A stretch of DNA of 64,000 nucleotides from assembly GCA_963737575.1 (NCBI GenBank), contig CAVTTJ010000005.1:818275-882274 (forward strand), written 5' to 3'. This document shows, piece after piece, positions 43,741 through 52,983 of the stretch. The stretch's first letter is position 1. The number at the start of each line of letters is the position of its first letter. The DNA is from VRUE01 sp963737575. GTDB taxonomy: Bacteria > Actinomycetota > Thermoleophilia > Solirubrobacterales > 70-9. Both the position numbers and the translations under genes were made by a program. The notes under the pieces are model-generated. The model saw nothing but the letters and a program-made list of their open reading frames with translations. It made no database searches and was not told where the DNA came from.

Positions 43741-44745
43741 ATGCAATCCGATGACATTTTTTACGACAAGGACGCCGATCTCTCGAAGCTGCAGGGCAAG
43801 ACCGTCGCCATCCTCGGCTACGGCTCCCAGGGCCACGCCCACGCGCTCAACCTGAAGGACTCGGGGGTCGGCGTCGTCGTCGGGCTCCGGCCCGACTCCT
43901 CGAGCCGGGCGAAGGCCGAAGAGGCCGGCCTCGAGGTGCTCGACATCGCCGAAGCGGCCAGCCGGGGCGACGTCGTGATGATCCTTCTGCCGGACGAGAA
44001 ACAGGCCGAGGTCTGGCAGTCCGATATCGCCGACGGGATCGCGCCCGGCAACCTGCTGATGTTCGCCCACGGCTTCTCGATCCACTTCGAGCAGATCCAG
44101 CCGCCGCCCGGAATCGACGTCGGCATGGTCGCCCCGAAGGGGCCTGGCCACCTCGTCCGCCGCCAGTTCGAGGAAGGCCACGGCGTCCCCTGCCTGATGG
44201 CGGTCCACCAGGACGCGACCGGAAACGCGCACGATCTCATCCTCGCCTACGCAGCCGCGATCGGCGGCGGCCGCGCCGCGATCATCGAGACGACCTTCAA
44301 GGACGAGACCGAGACCGATCTCTTCGGTGAGCAGGCGGTCCTCTGCGGCGGCGCCTCGGAGCTGGTCCGAGCCGGGTACGAAACGCTGGTCGAGGCCGGA
44401 TACGACCCCCGCCTCGCCTACTTCGAGTGCCTGCACGAGCTGAAGCTGATCGTCGACCTGATGTATGAGAAGGGGATCCAGGGGATGCGCTACTCGATCT
44501 CCAACACGGCCGAGTACGGCGACATGACCCGCGGCAAACGAGTGATCGGCGAGGAGTCGCGAGCGGCGATGAAGAAGGTGCTCGAGGAAATCCAGTCGGG
44601 CGAGTTCGCGCGCGAGTGGATCGCCGAGAACCGCGCCGGCGGCGAGAACCTCTCGCGGATGCGAGAGGAGGGCGCGAAGCACCCGATCGAGGGGGTCGGG
44701 AAGGACCTCCGCGACACGATGTCCTGGATCGACCAGGACTTCTGA
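43741..44745 (+). CDS. ilvC: Ketol-acid reductoisomerase (class I)
   Basis: The NADPH enzyme converts acetolactate or acetohydroxybutyrate to dihydroxy acids. It has 334 residues, the class I length. VAILGYGSQGHAHALNLKDS is the nucleotide site; VVVGLRPDSSSRAKAE has the Arg and Ser typical of NADPH preference. VAPKGPGHLVRRQFEEG and DETETDLFGEQAVLCGG are metal/substrate blocks. It is separated from ilvBN by the men genes. Confidence 0.94.
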   Translation: MQSDDIFYDKDADLSKLQGKTVAILGYGSQGHAHALNLKDSGVGVVVGLRPDSSSRAKAEEAGLEVLDIAEAASRGDVVMILLPDEKQAEVWQSDIADGIAPGNLLMFAHGFSIHFEQIQPPPGIDVGMVAPKGPGHLVRRQFEEGHGVPCLMAVHQDATGNAHDLILAYAAAIGGGRAAIIETTFKDETETDLFGEQAVLCGGASELVRAGYETLVEAGYDPRLAYFECLHELKLIVDLMYEKGIQGMRYSISNTAEYGDMTRGKRVIGEESRAAMKKVLEEIQSGEFAREWIAENRAGGENLSRMREEGAKHPIEGVGKDLRDTMSWIDQDF

Positions 44746-44746
44746 G

Positions 44747-45187
44747 CTAGGACGCGCCGGAAGGCCCGCCGTGAACGCGGGTCTCGCCCTCGGGCATCTG
44801 GCCGTCGCGGCCGATGTAGCCGTCCTTGCCCCCGATGCAGACGTAGACAGCGTCCTCGCTGTCGCTGAGGTTGCGGATCTGGCGCACCGTGGCGGCATCG
44901 ACGCGGGCGACGCCGCCGGGCTCGAGCACGTGGCTCGTCCCGTCGCCGAATTCGATCTCGACCCGACCGCGGTGGAGGAAGTAGAGCTCCTCCTGCTCGT
45001 CGTGGTAGTGACGGCCGGTCTCGTAGGACGGCGGCACGACGATCGCGTTGATGCCGAAGGCGGTCACCCCGAGGTCCTTGCGAATCTTGCGGAACCCCCA
45101 GCCCTCGCCGAGGTCGTCGATGTTGGCGACGGCGTAGCCCTCGCCCTCGACCGGCTTGGTTCCGTTCTCCTCGGCCATCGCTCTCAT
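44747..45187 (-). CDS. Cupin domain protein
   Basis: This 146-residue single-cupin protein has the metal motif GRHYHDEQEELYFLHRG, then a second motif without a clear His (VLEPGGVARVDAATVRQIRN). ATG at 45187 or 45178 may be the start. It converges on ilvC, with one base between stops, and diverges from serC. The substrate is unknown; such proteins are often small-molecule binders or isomerases. Confidence 0.7.
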   Translation of the reverse strand: MRAMAEENGTKPVEGEGYAVANIDDLGEGWGFRKIRKDLGVTAFGINAIVVPPSYETGRHYHDEQEELYFLHRGRVEIEFGDGTSHVLEPGGVARVDAATVRQIRNLSDSEDAVYVCIGGKDGYIGRDGQMPEGETRVHGGPSGAS

Positions 45188-45264
45188 CGTATGCGACGGC
45201 GGCCCGACGTTGTCGAGGGTCCACCCGCGCGGGTCAATAATCTGTCGCCTCCGCGGAGACGACG

Positions 45265-46419
45265 ATGGCGCAGACGACGAGAACAGCAGAGATCCCGGCC
45301 GGGCTGAAGCCGGCCGACGGCCGTTTCGGCTGCGGCCCCTCGAAGGTCCGCCCTGAGGCGCTGGCGCGGCTGGCCGAACGCACCGACCTGATGGGCACCT
45401 CGCACCGCCAGGCGCCGGTCCGCGACCTCGTCGGCCGGGTCCGCGACGGCCTCGCCGAGCTCTTCGGGCTTCCCGACGGATACGAGGTTGTGCTCGGAAA
45501 CGGCGGCACGACGGCCTTCTGGGACACCGCCACCGCCTGGCTCGTGCGCGAGCGGGCGCTCCACCTGACCTATGGCGAGTTCTCGCAGAAGTTCGCCAAG
45601 GAGACCGCCGGGGCGCCGTTCCTCGAGGACCCGATCCTGCTCGAGGCCGAGCCCGGCGACGCCCCGGAGCCGGTGGCCGACCCCGCCGCCGACGCGATCG
45701 CCTGGGCCCACAACGAGACGTCGACCGGGGTGATGGTCGCGGTCCGGCGCCCGGCGGGGACGGGGGACTCGCTGATCCTCGTCGACGGCACCTCGGGCGC
45801 CGGCGGCCTTCCGCTCGACCCGGCCGAGGCCGACGCCTACTACTTCGCCCCGCAGAAGGCCTTCGGCGCCGACGGCGGCCTCTGGCTCGCGCTCCTCGGG
45901 CCCGCCGCGCTCGCCCGGGCCGAGGAGCTCGATGGCGCTCCCGGGCGCTGGCAGCCCGCCTTCCTCTCGCTGCCGACGGCGATCGAGAACTCGCGCAAGA
46001 ACCAGACCTACAACACGCCGGCGCTGGCCACCCTGCTGCTGCTCGCCGACCAGATCGAGTGGATGCTGGCCGAAGGGGGCCTCGAGTGGTGCGTGGGCCG
46101 CTCCACCGCCTCCTCGCAGGCCCTCTACGGGTGGGCCGAGGGAGTCGATTCGGCGACGCCGTTCGTCGCCGACCCCGCGAAGCGATCGCTGGTCGTCGGG
46201 ACGATCGACTTCGACGAGGGCATCGACGCCGCGGCGCTGGCCGCGACGCTGCGGGCGAACGGGATCGTCGACGTCGAGCCGTATCGCAAGCTCGGCCGCA
46301 ACCAGCTGCGGATCGGGATGTTCCCGACCGTCGACCCCGATGACGTCCGGGCGCTGACCGAGTGCATCGATTGGGCGATCGAGAACGTCGACGAGGTCAA
46401 GCGCGAGGAATCGTCGTGA
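45265..46419 (+). CDS. serC: Phosphoserine aminotransferase
   Basis: This PLP enzyme makes phosphoserine from phosphohydroxypyruvate. It has 384 residues with the actinobacterial SerC layout: DGRFGCGPSKVRPEALARLA, GTSHRQAPVRDLVGRVRDGL, VDGTSGAGGLPLDP and FAPQKAFGADGGLWLALLG (PLP Lys). A 12-bp palindrome ACCCGC/GCGGGT (45223-45234) followed by AATAAT lies 30-40 bases upstream and may hold the promoter. The stop overlaps the serA GTG. Confidence 0.9.
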   Translation: MAQTTRTAEIPAGLKPADGRFGCGPSKVRPEALARLAERTDLMGTSHRQAPVRDLVGRVRDGLAELFGLPDGYEVVLGNGGTTAFWDTATAWLVRERALHLTYGEFSQKFAKETAGAPFLEDPILLEAEPGDAPEPVADPAADAIAWAHNETSTGVMVAVRRPAGTGDSLILVDGTSGAGGLPLDPAEADAYYFAPQKAFGADGGLWLALLGPAALARAEELDGAPGRWQPAFLSLPTAIENSRKNQTYNTPALATLLLLADQIEWMLAEGGLEWCVGRSTASSQALYGWAEGVDSATPFVADPAKRSLVVGTIDFDEGIDAAALAATLRANGIVDVEPYRKLGRNQLRIGMFPTVDPDDVRALTECIDWAIENVDEVKREESS

Positions 46420-47991
46420 AGGTGCTGGTGAGAGAGAAGATCGCCGACTCGGGGATCGACCTGCTGCGGGAGAGCTTCGAGGTCGACCTCGGCTTCGAGA
46501 TGTCCGAGGAAGAGCTGCGGGAGGCGATCGGCTCCTACGACGCCCTCCTCGTCCGCTCGGCGACGAAGGTGACCGAGGACCTGATCGGCCGCGCCGAGCG
46601 GCTGAAGGTCATCGGCCGGGCCGGCACCGGGGTCGACAACGTCGACATCCCGGCCGCGACCAGGCGCGGGATCGTCGTCGCAAACGCCCCCGAATCGAAC
46701 TCCGTCGCCGCCGCCGAGCACACACTGGCGCTGATGCTCGCCCTCTGCCGCAACATCCCCCAGGCCCAGGCGACGCTCGTCGCGGGAGCCTGGGAGCGAT
46801 CGCGCTTCAAGGGCTCCGAGCTCTACGGCAAGAAGCTCGGGGTGATCGGGTTCGGTCGGATCGGCCAGCTCGTCGCCCGGCGCGCGCAGAGCTTCGAGAT
46901 GGAGGTGATCGCCTACGACAAGTTCGTCTCTGCCGAGCGCTTCCGCGAGCTCGGCGTCGAGGGGGCGGAGGAGATCGAGGACCTGCTCGGCGCCGCCGAC
47001 ATCGTCACCCTCCACGTGCCGAAGACGCCCGAGACGATCGACCTGATCGACGCCTCCTCGATCGCCGCGATGAAGGACGGCGCCCGCCTCGTCAACTGTG
47101 CCCGGGGCGAGCTCGTCGACCTCGACGCCCTGCTCGAGGGCCTCGGAGTCCGGGAAGCTCGCCGGCGCCGCCCTCGACGTCTTCCCGTCGGAGCCGTTCA
47201 CCGAGCACCCGATCTTCGCCCGCGACGAAGTCGTCGTCACCCCCCATCTCGGCGCCTCGACCGCCGAGGCTCAGGACCGGGCCGGGATGGTCACTGCGGA
47301 ACAGGTCACCGCGGCGCTCAGCGGCGGCGTCGTCACCAACGCGGTCAACATCGCCGCCGTCCGGCCCGAGGAGATGGAGGCGCTGGCGCCCTTCGTCCCG
47401 CTCTGCGAAAAGCTCGGGCGCCTCGCCCAGGGTTTGGGGGACGGCTCGATCGGACGCGTCACCGCCGAGTTCCGGGGCCGGATCGCGACCCACGACACCC
47501 GCCTGCTCGGGATCGCGGTCCTGGTCGGGGTCCTCTCCGGTCACACCGAGGAGCCGGTCAATCTCGTCAACGCGCCGCAGATGGCCGAGGAGCGCGGGAT
47601 CGAGCTGACCGAGACGAAGGACACCGGCTCCGAGGACTTCACCGAGCTCGTCACGGTCCGGATCGGGGACCAGGAGGCGGGAGTGTCGGGAACCGGGGTC
47701 GGCCCCCGCAACGTGCCATACCTGGTCTCGGTCTGGGGAGAGAGCTTCTATCTGCCGTTCGCCGACCACCTGACGGTCTTCCGCTACGCCGACCAGCCGG
47801 GGATGATCGGCCGCGTCGGCTCGGTGTTCGGCGAGCAGGGCGTAAACATCGTCTCCGCCGCGGTCGGCGCCTCGGTCGGCGGCGAGCAGGCGGTGATGGC
47901 GCTCACCACCGACGCGCCCGTGCGCGAGGAGACGACCTCGAAGATCCTCGAGCTCGACGGGTTCTCGCTGGGCCGCTCGGTCGACCTCTAG
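46416..47991 (+). CDS. serA: D-3-phosphoglycerate dehydrogenase, frameshifted
   Basis: It oxidises 3-phosphoglycerate, the first step of serine synthesis. GTG at 46416 overlaps the serC stop (GTGA). IGRAGTGVDNVDIPAATRRG, LGVIGFGRIGQLVARRAQSF and ARLVNCARGELVDLDALLEG are in frame. Near 47145 (GG in ctcggag) the frame is lost and resumes in +1: ESGKLAGAALDVFPSEPFT, VTPHLGASTAEAQDRAG, then the ASB and ACT domains (VFRYADQPGMIGRVGSVFGE). Removing one G gives a normal protein of about 524 residues. As serC is intact, an indel error is likelier than loss. Confidence 0.85.
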
Positions 47992-48006
47992 ATAGGGTCT
48001 TCAGCC

Positions 48007-49041
48007 GTGAAGGCGGTCGTCCTGACAGGCACCGGGGGCCCCGACGTGCTTCGCGTGCAGGAGAAGCCCGAGCCCACCGTCGGTGCCGGCGAGGTCCGGA
48101 TCGCGGTCAGGGCGGCGGGTGTGAACTTCGCCGAGACGCTGGCCCGGGTCGGGCTCTATCCGGACGCGCCGAAGACCCCCTGCGTCCTCGGCTACGAGGT
48201 CGCGGGAGAGATCGAGTCGGTGGGAGACGGGGTCGCGTCGCATTCGGTCGGGGAACGGGTGATGGCCTTCACGCGGTTCGGTGGCCAAGCTGAGCTCGTC
48301 AGCGTCCCGGTCGAGCAGGTCCTGCCGTTGCCCGAGCGACTGAGCTTCGAGCAGGGAGCGGCCTTCCCCGTCAACTACGGCACCGCATACGCGGCGCTGG
48401 TGATCATGGGCGGCCTCCGTGAGGGCGATCGGGTGCTCGTCCACGCCGCGGCCGGGGGCGTCGGCATCGCGGCGACCCAGGTCTGCCGTAACGCCGGTGC
48501 CGGCCTGCTGATCGGCACCGCCTCGGCCGCCAAGCACGACGCCATCAGCGCCCAGGGCGTCACCGACCCGATCGACTATCGGACGCAGGACTTCGAGCGC
48601 GAGGTGATGCGGATCACGGGCAACGAGGGGGTCGACCTGGTGATCGACGCTCAGGGCCCGACGAGCTTCCGCAAGGACTACCGGCTGCTGCGGCCCGGCG
48701 GCCGCCTCGTCATGTACGGGATCTCTGAGATCAGCAGCGGCGGCAGGCGCGATCTGCCCGCGACACTACGGGCGCTGGCGAAGATGCCGCGGGCGACCTG
48801 GCCGTGGTGGAAGAGCCTTACCGCCATGAACGAGAACAAGGGCGTGTTCGGCCTCAACCTGCTCAAGTGGTGGGACGTCGAGGGCGATACTCGCCGGGTG
48901 ATCGAGCCGCTGATGAGCGACCTCGAAGCGGGCAGGCTGGAGCCGGTGGTCGCCGCCTCGTTCCCCTTCGATAGTGCCGGAGACGCCCATCGACTAATCG
49001 CCGAGCGCCGCAACGTCGGCAAGGTTGTTCTGTTTCCCTAG
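48007..49041 (+). CDS. Zinc-free quinone oxidoreductase-like protein (MDR family)
   Basis: This 344-residue protein from GTG belongs to the medium-chain reductase superfamily, quinone oxidoreductase/VAT-1 branch. RAAGVNFAETLARVGLYPDA and VLGYEVAGEIESVGDGV form the catalytic domain. LVHAAAGGVGIAATQVCRNA is the NADPH site; no zinc Cys/His set is seen. The C-terminal GVFGLNLLKWWDVEGDTRRV matches the VAT-1-like branch. Its physiological substrate is unknown. Confidence 0.8.
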   Translation: MKAVVLTGTGGPDVLRVQEKPEPTVGAGEVRIAVRAAGVNFAETLARVGLYPDAPKTPCVLGYEVAGEIESVGDGVASHSVGERVMAFTRFGGQAELVSVPVEQVLPLPERLSFEQGAAFPVNYGTAYAALVIMGGLREGDRVLVHAAAGGVGIAATQVCRNAGAGLLIGTASAAKHDAISAQGVTDPIDYRTQDFEREVMRITGNEGVDLVIDAQGPTSFRKDYRLLRPGGRLVMYGISEISSGGRRDLPATLRALAKMPRATWPWWKSLTAMNENKGVFGLNLLKWWDVEGDTRRVIEPLMSDLEAGRLEPVVAASFPFDSAGDAHRLIAERRNVGKVVLFP

Positions 49042-49075
49042 TGGGGGCCTTACCGAGTCAGGGGTCGGCCGTTCT

Positions 49076-49624
49076 ATGAAGAAGGCCATATTCATCTCGC
49101 TCGCGATCGCGGCGACATTCGTGTCATCGGTGTCGGCCGCTGCCCCCGCATCGTTCACCGTCCTGCTTGCCGGCGGGTCGGCCTCGAACACGATTCATGT
49201 CTGGTTGACACCCGACGGCCGCGACTACGTGATCGACTCCGTCGTCCCGCTCGAAGTCGGCGGGGAAGTCTGCACCAATCCGGAAGGCGTTCCCAACGAG
49301 CTCATCTGCGCGGCGCCCCCGATCGCCGGCTTTGAAATGAACGCCGACGGTGGCGATGACAGCGTCACGGTCTCGCGGGGCGTGACGATCCCGATCACGG
49401 TGCGCGGAGGCACCGGCCGCGACACGCTGACCGGGGGTTCCGGCGACGACAAACTGATCGGAGGCCCTGGGCCGGACCGGCTGATCGGCGGCCCCGGCGA
49501 CGACGTCCTGATCGGCGGGCCGGGCTCCGACGTCCTGATCGGTGGCAGCGGCAACGACACGCTGCTGTCCGGCCCCGGGTTCGACTTCGACCACGGCGGC
49601 CCCGGCAAAAACATCGTCAAATAG
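49076..49624 (+). CDS. Secreted protein with RTX-type calcium-binding repeats
   Basis: The ATG at 49076 opens a signal peptide (MKKAIFISLAIAATFVSSVS). After a 95-residue domain come five to six nonapeptide RTX repeats of the form GGxGxDxLx (GGSGDDKLI, GGPGDDVLI, GGSGNDTLL), which bind calcium as a beta-roll in this family. Type I secretion genes are not adjacent, and the N-terminal signal suggests Sec export. The role is unknown. Confidence 0.75.
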   Translation: MKKAIFISLAIAATFVSSVSAAAPASFTVLLAGGSASNTIHVWLTPDGRDYVIDSVVPLEVGGEVCTNPEGVPNELICAAPPIAGFEMNADGGDDSVTVSRGVTIPITVRGGTGRDTLTGGSGDDKLIGGPGPDRLIGGPGDDVLIGGPGSDVLIGGSGNDTLLSGPGFDFDHGGPGKNIVK

Positions 49625-49630
49625 GCGCCG

Positions 49631-51043
49631 CTATCCCGCGGCCGGCTCGGTCACGCTCTCCTGGCCGCGGCTCCAGATCCTGCCGCCGACGAACAGGAGG
49701 GCGATCAGGAACCCGACCAGCGCCAGGATCGCGTCAAGCCGGAATCCCGCCTGGATCCCGTCGACGAAGGTTTCCTGTGAGGAGAAGACGGTCGTCGTCA
49801 GCCCGAGCCCGATCGACCCGCCCGCGATCTGGAACATGTAGATGATCCCGCCGGCGAGGCTGGTCTGCGATTCGTCGACCGAGGTGACCCCCGCCGTGGT
49901 GGCGGTCGGGTAGAAGGTCCCGATCCCGATTCCGAGCACGATCATCCCCGCGACCAGCGAGCCGTAACCGGAGCCGGCGTCGACCATCGAGAAGGCGAAC
50001 GGGGCGATCGTGATGCAGGCGGCGCCGATCACGACGAGGAGCTTGGCGCCGATGCGGTTGTAGAGGGGACCGGCGACGAACGAGACCAGCGCGAAGGTCG
50101 CCAGGAACGGCAGCATCCCGACCCCGGCTTCGAGCGGCGTGTAGCCGAGTTGCTTCTGCATGAACTGCGGCAGGTAGAGCAGCGACGCGAAGAAGGTCGC
50201 CGAGACGAAGAGGATCGCCAGGCAGGAGGCGCGGAAGCTCTCGTTGCGGATGACGTCGCGCGGGATCAGGGCGCCGCTGCCGGCGCGGCGCTCGATCGGC
50301 AGAAAGGCGATGATCAGGACCAGGGCGATCGCCAGCAGGGCGATCGTCTTCGGGTCGCCCCAGCCCCAGTCGTCGACCTGGTCGAGCGCGATCAGCAGCG
50401 AGACGAGGCCGAAGGAGATCGCCGAGACGCCCGCGTAGTCGATCCTCTGCCTCTCGACCTCGGGCTCCGAGATGTGGACGAAGTAGTAGGTGACGACGAC
50501 CGCGAAGATCGCGATCGGAACGTTGGCGAAGAAGATCCAGCGCCAGGTGAGCAGGTCGGTGAAGACCCCGCCGACCAGCGGGCCGACGGCGTTGCCGAGG
50601 CCGGCGGCGCCGATGATGATGCCCCCGGCCAGCCCCGCCTTCTCTTCGGGCAGGATCTCGTAGGTCATTCCGAGGATCGCCGGCCACATCAGGGCGCCGC
50701 CGATGCCCATCAGGACCCGGGTGAAGATCAGGAAGGTCTCGGTCGGGGCGGCGCCCCCGAGGGCAGACATCGAGGCGAAGATCGCAGTGCCGACGAAGAA
50801 CGCCCGGCGCCGGCCGAACATGTCCGCCAGGCGGCCGCCGGTCACGATCAGGACCCCGAAGGTCAGCGCGTAGGCGTTGATCACCCACTGCATCGTGTTG
50901 ACGTTGGTGTGGAAGTCCTGCTCCATCGTCGGGATCGCGACGTTGATCGCCGAGAAGTCGTTGGCGATCACGACGACGCTGAGGCCCATCGCGACCAGCG
51001 CGAGCCAGGGCGTGGGGGCCGATCCGCCGGAGCGGGACTCCAT
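49631..51043 (-). CDS. MFS multidrug-type exporter, DHA2 (EmrB/QacA) family
   Basis: This 470-residue protein has about 14 helices. Motif A is GGRLADMFGRRRAFFVGTAI, motif C GIIIGAAGLGNAVGPLVGGV, and the domain centre RWIFFANVPIAIFAVVVTYY. DHA2 members export drugs or metabolites with proton uptake. It converges on the RTX gene and diverges from the leuA leader. Export of an amino acid or its analogue is possible but unsupported. Confidence 0.85.
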   Translation of the reverse strand: MESRSGGSAPTPWLALVAMGLSVVVIANDFSAINVAIPTMEQDFHTNVNTMQWVINAYALTFGVLIVTGGRLADMFGRRRAFFVGTAIFASMSALGGAAPTETFLIFTRVLMGIGGALMWPAILGMTYEILPEEKAGLAGGIIIGAAGLGNAVGPLVGGVFTDLLTWRWIFFANVPIAIFAVVVTYYFVHISEPEVERQRIDYAGVSAISFGLVSLLIALDQVDDWGWGDPKTIALLAIALVLIIAFLPIERRAGSGALIPRDVIRNESFRASCLAILFVSATFFASLLYLPQFMQKQLGYTPLEAGVGMLPFLATFALVSFVAGPLYNRIGAKLLVVIGAACITIAPFAFSMVDAGSGYGSLVAGMIVLGIGIGTFYPTATTAGVTSVDESQTSLAGGIIYMFQIAGGSIGLGLTTTVFSSQETFVDGIQAGFRLDAILALVGFLIALLFVGGRIWSRGQESVTEPAAG

Positions 51044-51055
51044 GCGCCAAGCCTA

Positions 51056-51083
51056 TTGCGGGCGGCGGATCGTGCGCTAAGCT
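51056..51083 (+). promoter_or_regulatory. Possible leuA promoter
   Basis: TTGCGG (51056-51061), a 16-base spacer and TAAGCT (51078-51083) resemble a sigma-70-type promoter. Transcription would begin close to 51090, almost at the leader peptide ATG (51093). Confidence 0.4.
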
Positions 51084-51092
51084 GATCAGCGA

Positions 51093-51152
51093 ATGACGCA
51101 CCGGCTCGACAGCCTTGCGCTTCTCCTTCTCCTCCCCCTTCGGGGGGAATAG
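51093..51152 (+). CDS. Leucine-rich leader peptide of leuA
   Basis: The 19-codon ORF reads MTHRLDSLALLLLLPLRGE and then TAG. Eight of 19 residues are leucine, five of them consecutive (codons 10-14, CTT CTC CTT CTC CTC). It lies 67 bases before the leuA GTG. Leader peptides rich in the pathway's amino acid control leuA in several bacteria by ribosome stalling. The codon run is also complementary to the leuA ribosome site (see the next feature). Confidence 0.8.
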   Translation: MTHRLDSLALLLLLPLRGE

Positions 51153-51212
51153 CGCTGGGCGGCGCGTGAGCCGCGAGAGAAAAGGTCATTCGAGTCAAGG
51201 CGAGAAGGAGGT
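51123..51212 (+). promoter_or_regulatory. Leader RNA with Leu codons acting as anti-Shine-Dalgarno
   Basis: CTCCTTCTC within the leucine codons (51123-51131) is the exact complement of GAGAAGGAG (51202-51210), which is the leuA ribosome-binding site; a U-G pair extends it. If a ribosome starved of charged Leu-tRNA stalls on these codons, the site is free and leuA is translated. If it moves on to the TAG, the two can pair. A TCCCCC/GGGGGA hairpin (51134-51148) spans the leader stop. Confidence 0.6.
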
Positions 51213-51219
51213 AGGTCCA

Positions 51220-52806
51220 GTGGCAGCATCAGACGGCGCAAACCGCGTCCACATATTCGACACGACCCTGCGAGACGGCGAGCAGTCGCCCGGGATCTCG
51301 CTCAACACCGCCGAGAAGGTCGAGATCGCCCAGCAGCTGGCGCGGCTCGGCGTCGACGTGATCGAGGCCGGCTTCCCGATCACCTCGCCCGGCGACTTCG
51401 AGGCCGTCGAGGCGATCTCCCGTGGCGTCGAGGGGCCCGTCGTTTGCGGCCTCGCCCGCACCCACAAGGCCGACATCGACGCTGCCTGGGGGGCGATCAA
51501 GGACGCCCAGCGCCCCCGGATCCACACCTTCATCTCGACCTCGGACATCCACATCGAGCACCAGCTGCAGACCGATCGCGAGGACGTCAAGGGCCAGGCC
51601 CGCGCCGCCGTGGCGCTGGCCCGCTCCTACTGCTCCGACGTCGAGTTCTCGCCGATGGACGCGACCAGGGCCGACGTCGAGTTCACCGCCGAGGTCTGCG
51701 CGATCGCGGTCGAGGAGGGCGCGACCGTCGTCAACATCCCCGACACCGTCGGCTACACGACGCCGGAGGAGTACGCGGCGTACTTCCGCCGCCTGTACGA
51801 GCTGGTGCCGGGGCTGAGCGAGGTCGAGACCTCGGTCCACTGCCACGACGACCTGGGTATGGCGGTGGCCAACTCCTACGCCGGGCTGCTGGCCGGCGCG
51901 CGTCAGGTCGAGTGCGCCGTCAACGGGATCGGCGAGCGGGCGGGCAACTGCTCGCTCGAGGAGATCGTGATGCTGGTCCGCACCCGTGAGGACGTCCACG
52001 GGCTGACGACCGGCGTCAACACCCGCGAGCTGGCGCGCACGAGCCGGATGGTCTCGCGCCTGACCGGTTACGCGATCCAGCCCAACAAGGCGGTCGTCGG
52101 GCGCAACGCTTTCGCCCACGAGTCCGGCATCCACCAGGACGGGGTCCTGAAGGAGCGGACAACCTACGAGATCATGGACGCGACCGAGGTCGGGCTCGAG
52201 TCGAACTCGATCGTGCTCGGCAAGCACTCCGGCCGCCACGCCCTGCGCGACGCGCTGGAGCAGCTCGGGTTCAAGGTCGAGGGCAACGCCCTGAACGCGG
52301 CCTTCAAGCGCTTCAAGGAGGTCGCCGACCGCAAGAAGCACGTCACCGCGCTCGACCTGGAGGCGATCGTCTCCGATGAGATGCGCGAGCGCGAGGACGC
52401 CCACGAGCTCGCCTGGTTCGAGGTCGAGGCGGGGTCGCGGCGCGAGCCGCGGGCAAGGGTCGCGGTCAAGCTGCCCTCCGGCGAGGAGGCGATCGGTGAG
52501 TCGGGCGGAGACGGCCCGGTCGACGCGATCTTCCTCGCGATCCAGAAGGCGGCCGACACCGAGTGCGAGCTGCGCCAGTACACGGTCGAGGCGGTGACCG
52601 GGGGGGAGGACGCCCTCGGCGAGGTCAGCGTGATGCTGCGCGTCGCCGGGCGCCTGGCCACCGGCCAGGGCGTTGCCACCGACATCCTCGAGGCCTCTGC
52701 GCGCGCCTACGTGCGGGCGCTGTCCAACGCCCTCGAGGGCGCCGCGGTGCGCGAGGCCGAGGCGGCGACCGCCGAGGCCGCCGTCGAGCGCACACCCGGG
52801 CCGTAG
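51220..52806 (+). CDS. leuA: 2-Isopropylmalate synthase
   Basis: This first committed enzyme of leucine synthesis has 528 residues. GTG at 51220 lies seven bases after AAGGAGGT and yields VAASDGANRVHIFDTTLRDG. The metal and catalytic blocks are DTTLRDGEQSPGISLNTAEK, EVETSVHCHDDLGMAVANS and VNGIGERAGNCSLEEIVM. The C-terminal LeuA dimer domain (from about residue 385) is the leucine feedback domain. A TTG further upstream is in frame but would cross the leader. Confidence 0.93.
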   Translation: MAASDGANRVHIFDTTLRDGEQSPGISLNTAEKVEIAQQLARLGVDVIEAGFPITSPGDFEAVEAISRGVEGPVVCGLARTHKADIDAAWGAIKDAQRPRIHTFISTSDIHIEHQLQTDREDVKGQARAAVALARSYCSDVEFSPMDATRADVEFTAEVCAIAVEEGATVVNIPDTVGYTTPEEYAAYFRRLYELVPGLSEVETSVHCHDDLGMAVANSYAGLLAGARQVECAVNGIGERAGNCSLEEIVMLVRTREDVHGLTTGVNTRELARTSRMVSRLTGYAIQPNKAVVGRNAFAHESGIHQDGVLKERTTYEIMDATEVGLESNSIVLGKHSGRHALRDALEQLGFKVEGNALNAAFKRFKEVADRKKHVTALDLEAIVSDEMREREDAHELAWFEVEAGSRREPRARVAVKLPSGEEAIGESGGDGPVDAIFLAIQKAADTECELRQYTVEAVTGGEDALGEVSVMLRVAGRLATGQGVATDILEASARAYVRALSNALEGAAVREAEAATAEAAVERTPGP

Positions 52807-52853
52807 ATCCGCCACCGACCGGCGCGCGTGGGTCCATCCGGCCCCGCTGAAAG

Positions 52854-52899
52854 CAGGGGTGCCTGCAGTTAGCCACCGTATGGGTGGTCAACTGCGGTC
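52854..52899. repeat. Palindromic repeat, copy B
   Basis: CAGGGGT followed by GCCTGCAGTTAGCCACC (52861-52877), a 5-base loop and GGTGGTCAACTGCGGTC (52883-52899). It is homologous to the reverse complement of 36006-36051. It lies 50 bases after the leuA stop and could fold to end or stabilise the leuA transcript. Confidence 0.6.
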
Positions 52900-52960
52900 A
52901 CCCGCGTCGGCGAGGCACCTTCGAACGGAGGGTGACGGGGTCGGGCCCCGGGGCGCGGCT

Positions 52961-52976
52961 GTACGTGATAACGTAC
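52961..52976. promoter_or_regulatory. Palindromic operator before the XRE regulator
   Basis: GTACGT-gata-ACGTAC is a perfect inverted repeat, seven bases before the regulator ATG (52984). GATAAC within it could be the -10 box of a leaderless transcript. The position fits autoregulation of the regulator-leuCD operon. Confidence 0.5.
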
Positions 52977-52983
52977 GAGCGTA

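Noticed and set aside
45223..45234. ACCCGCGCGGGT palindrome before serC as a defined operator
   Set aside because: It is short and GC-only; such palindromes are frequent by chance in this composition.
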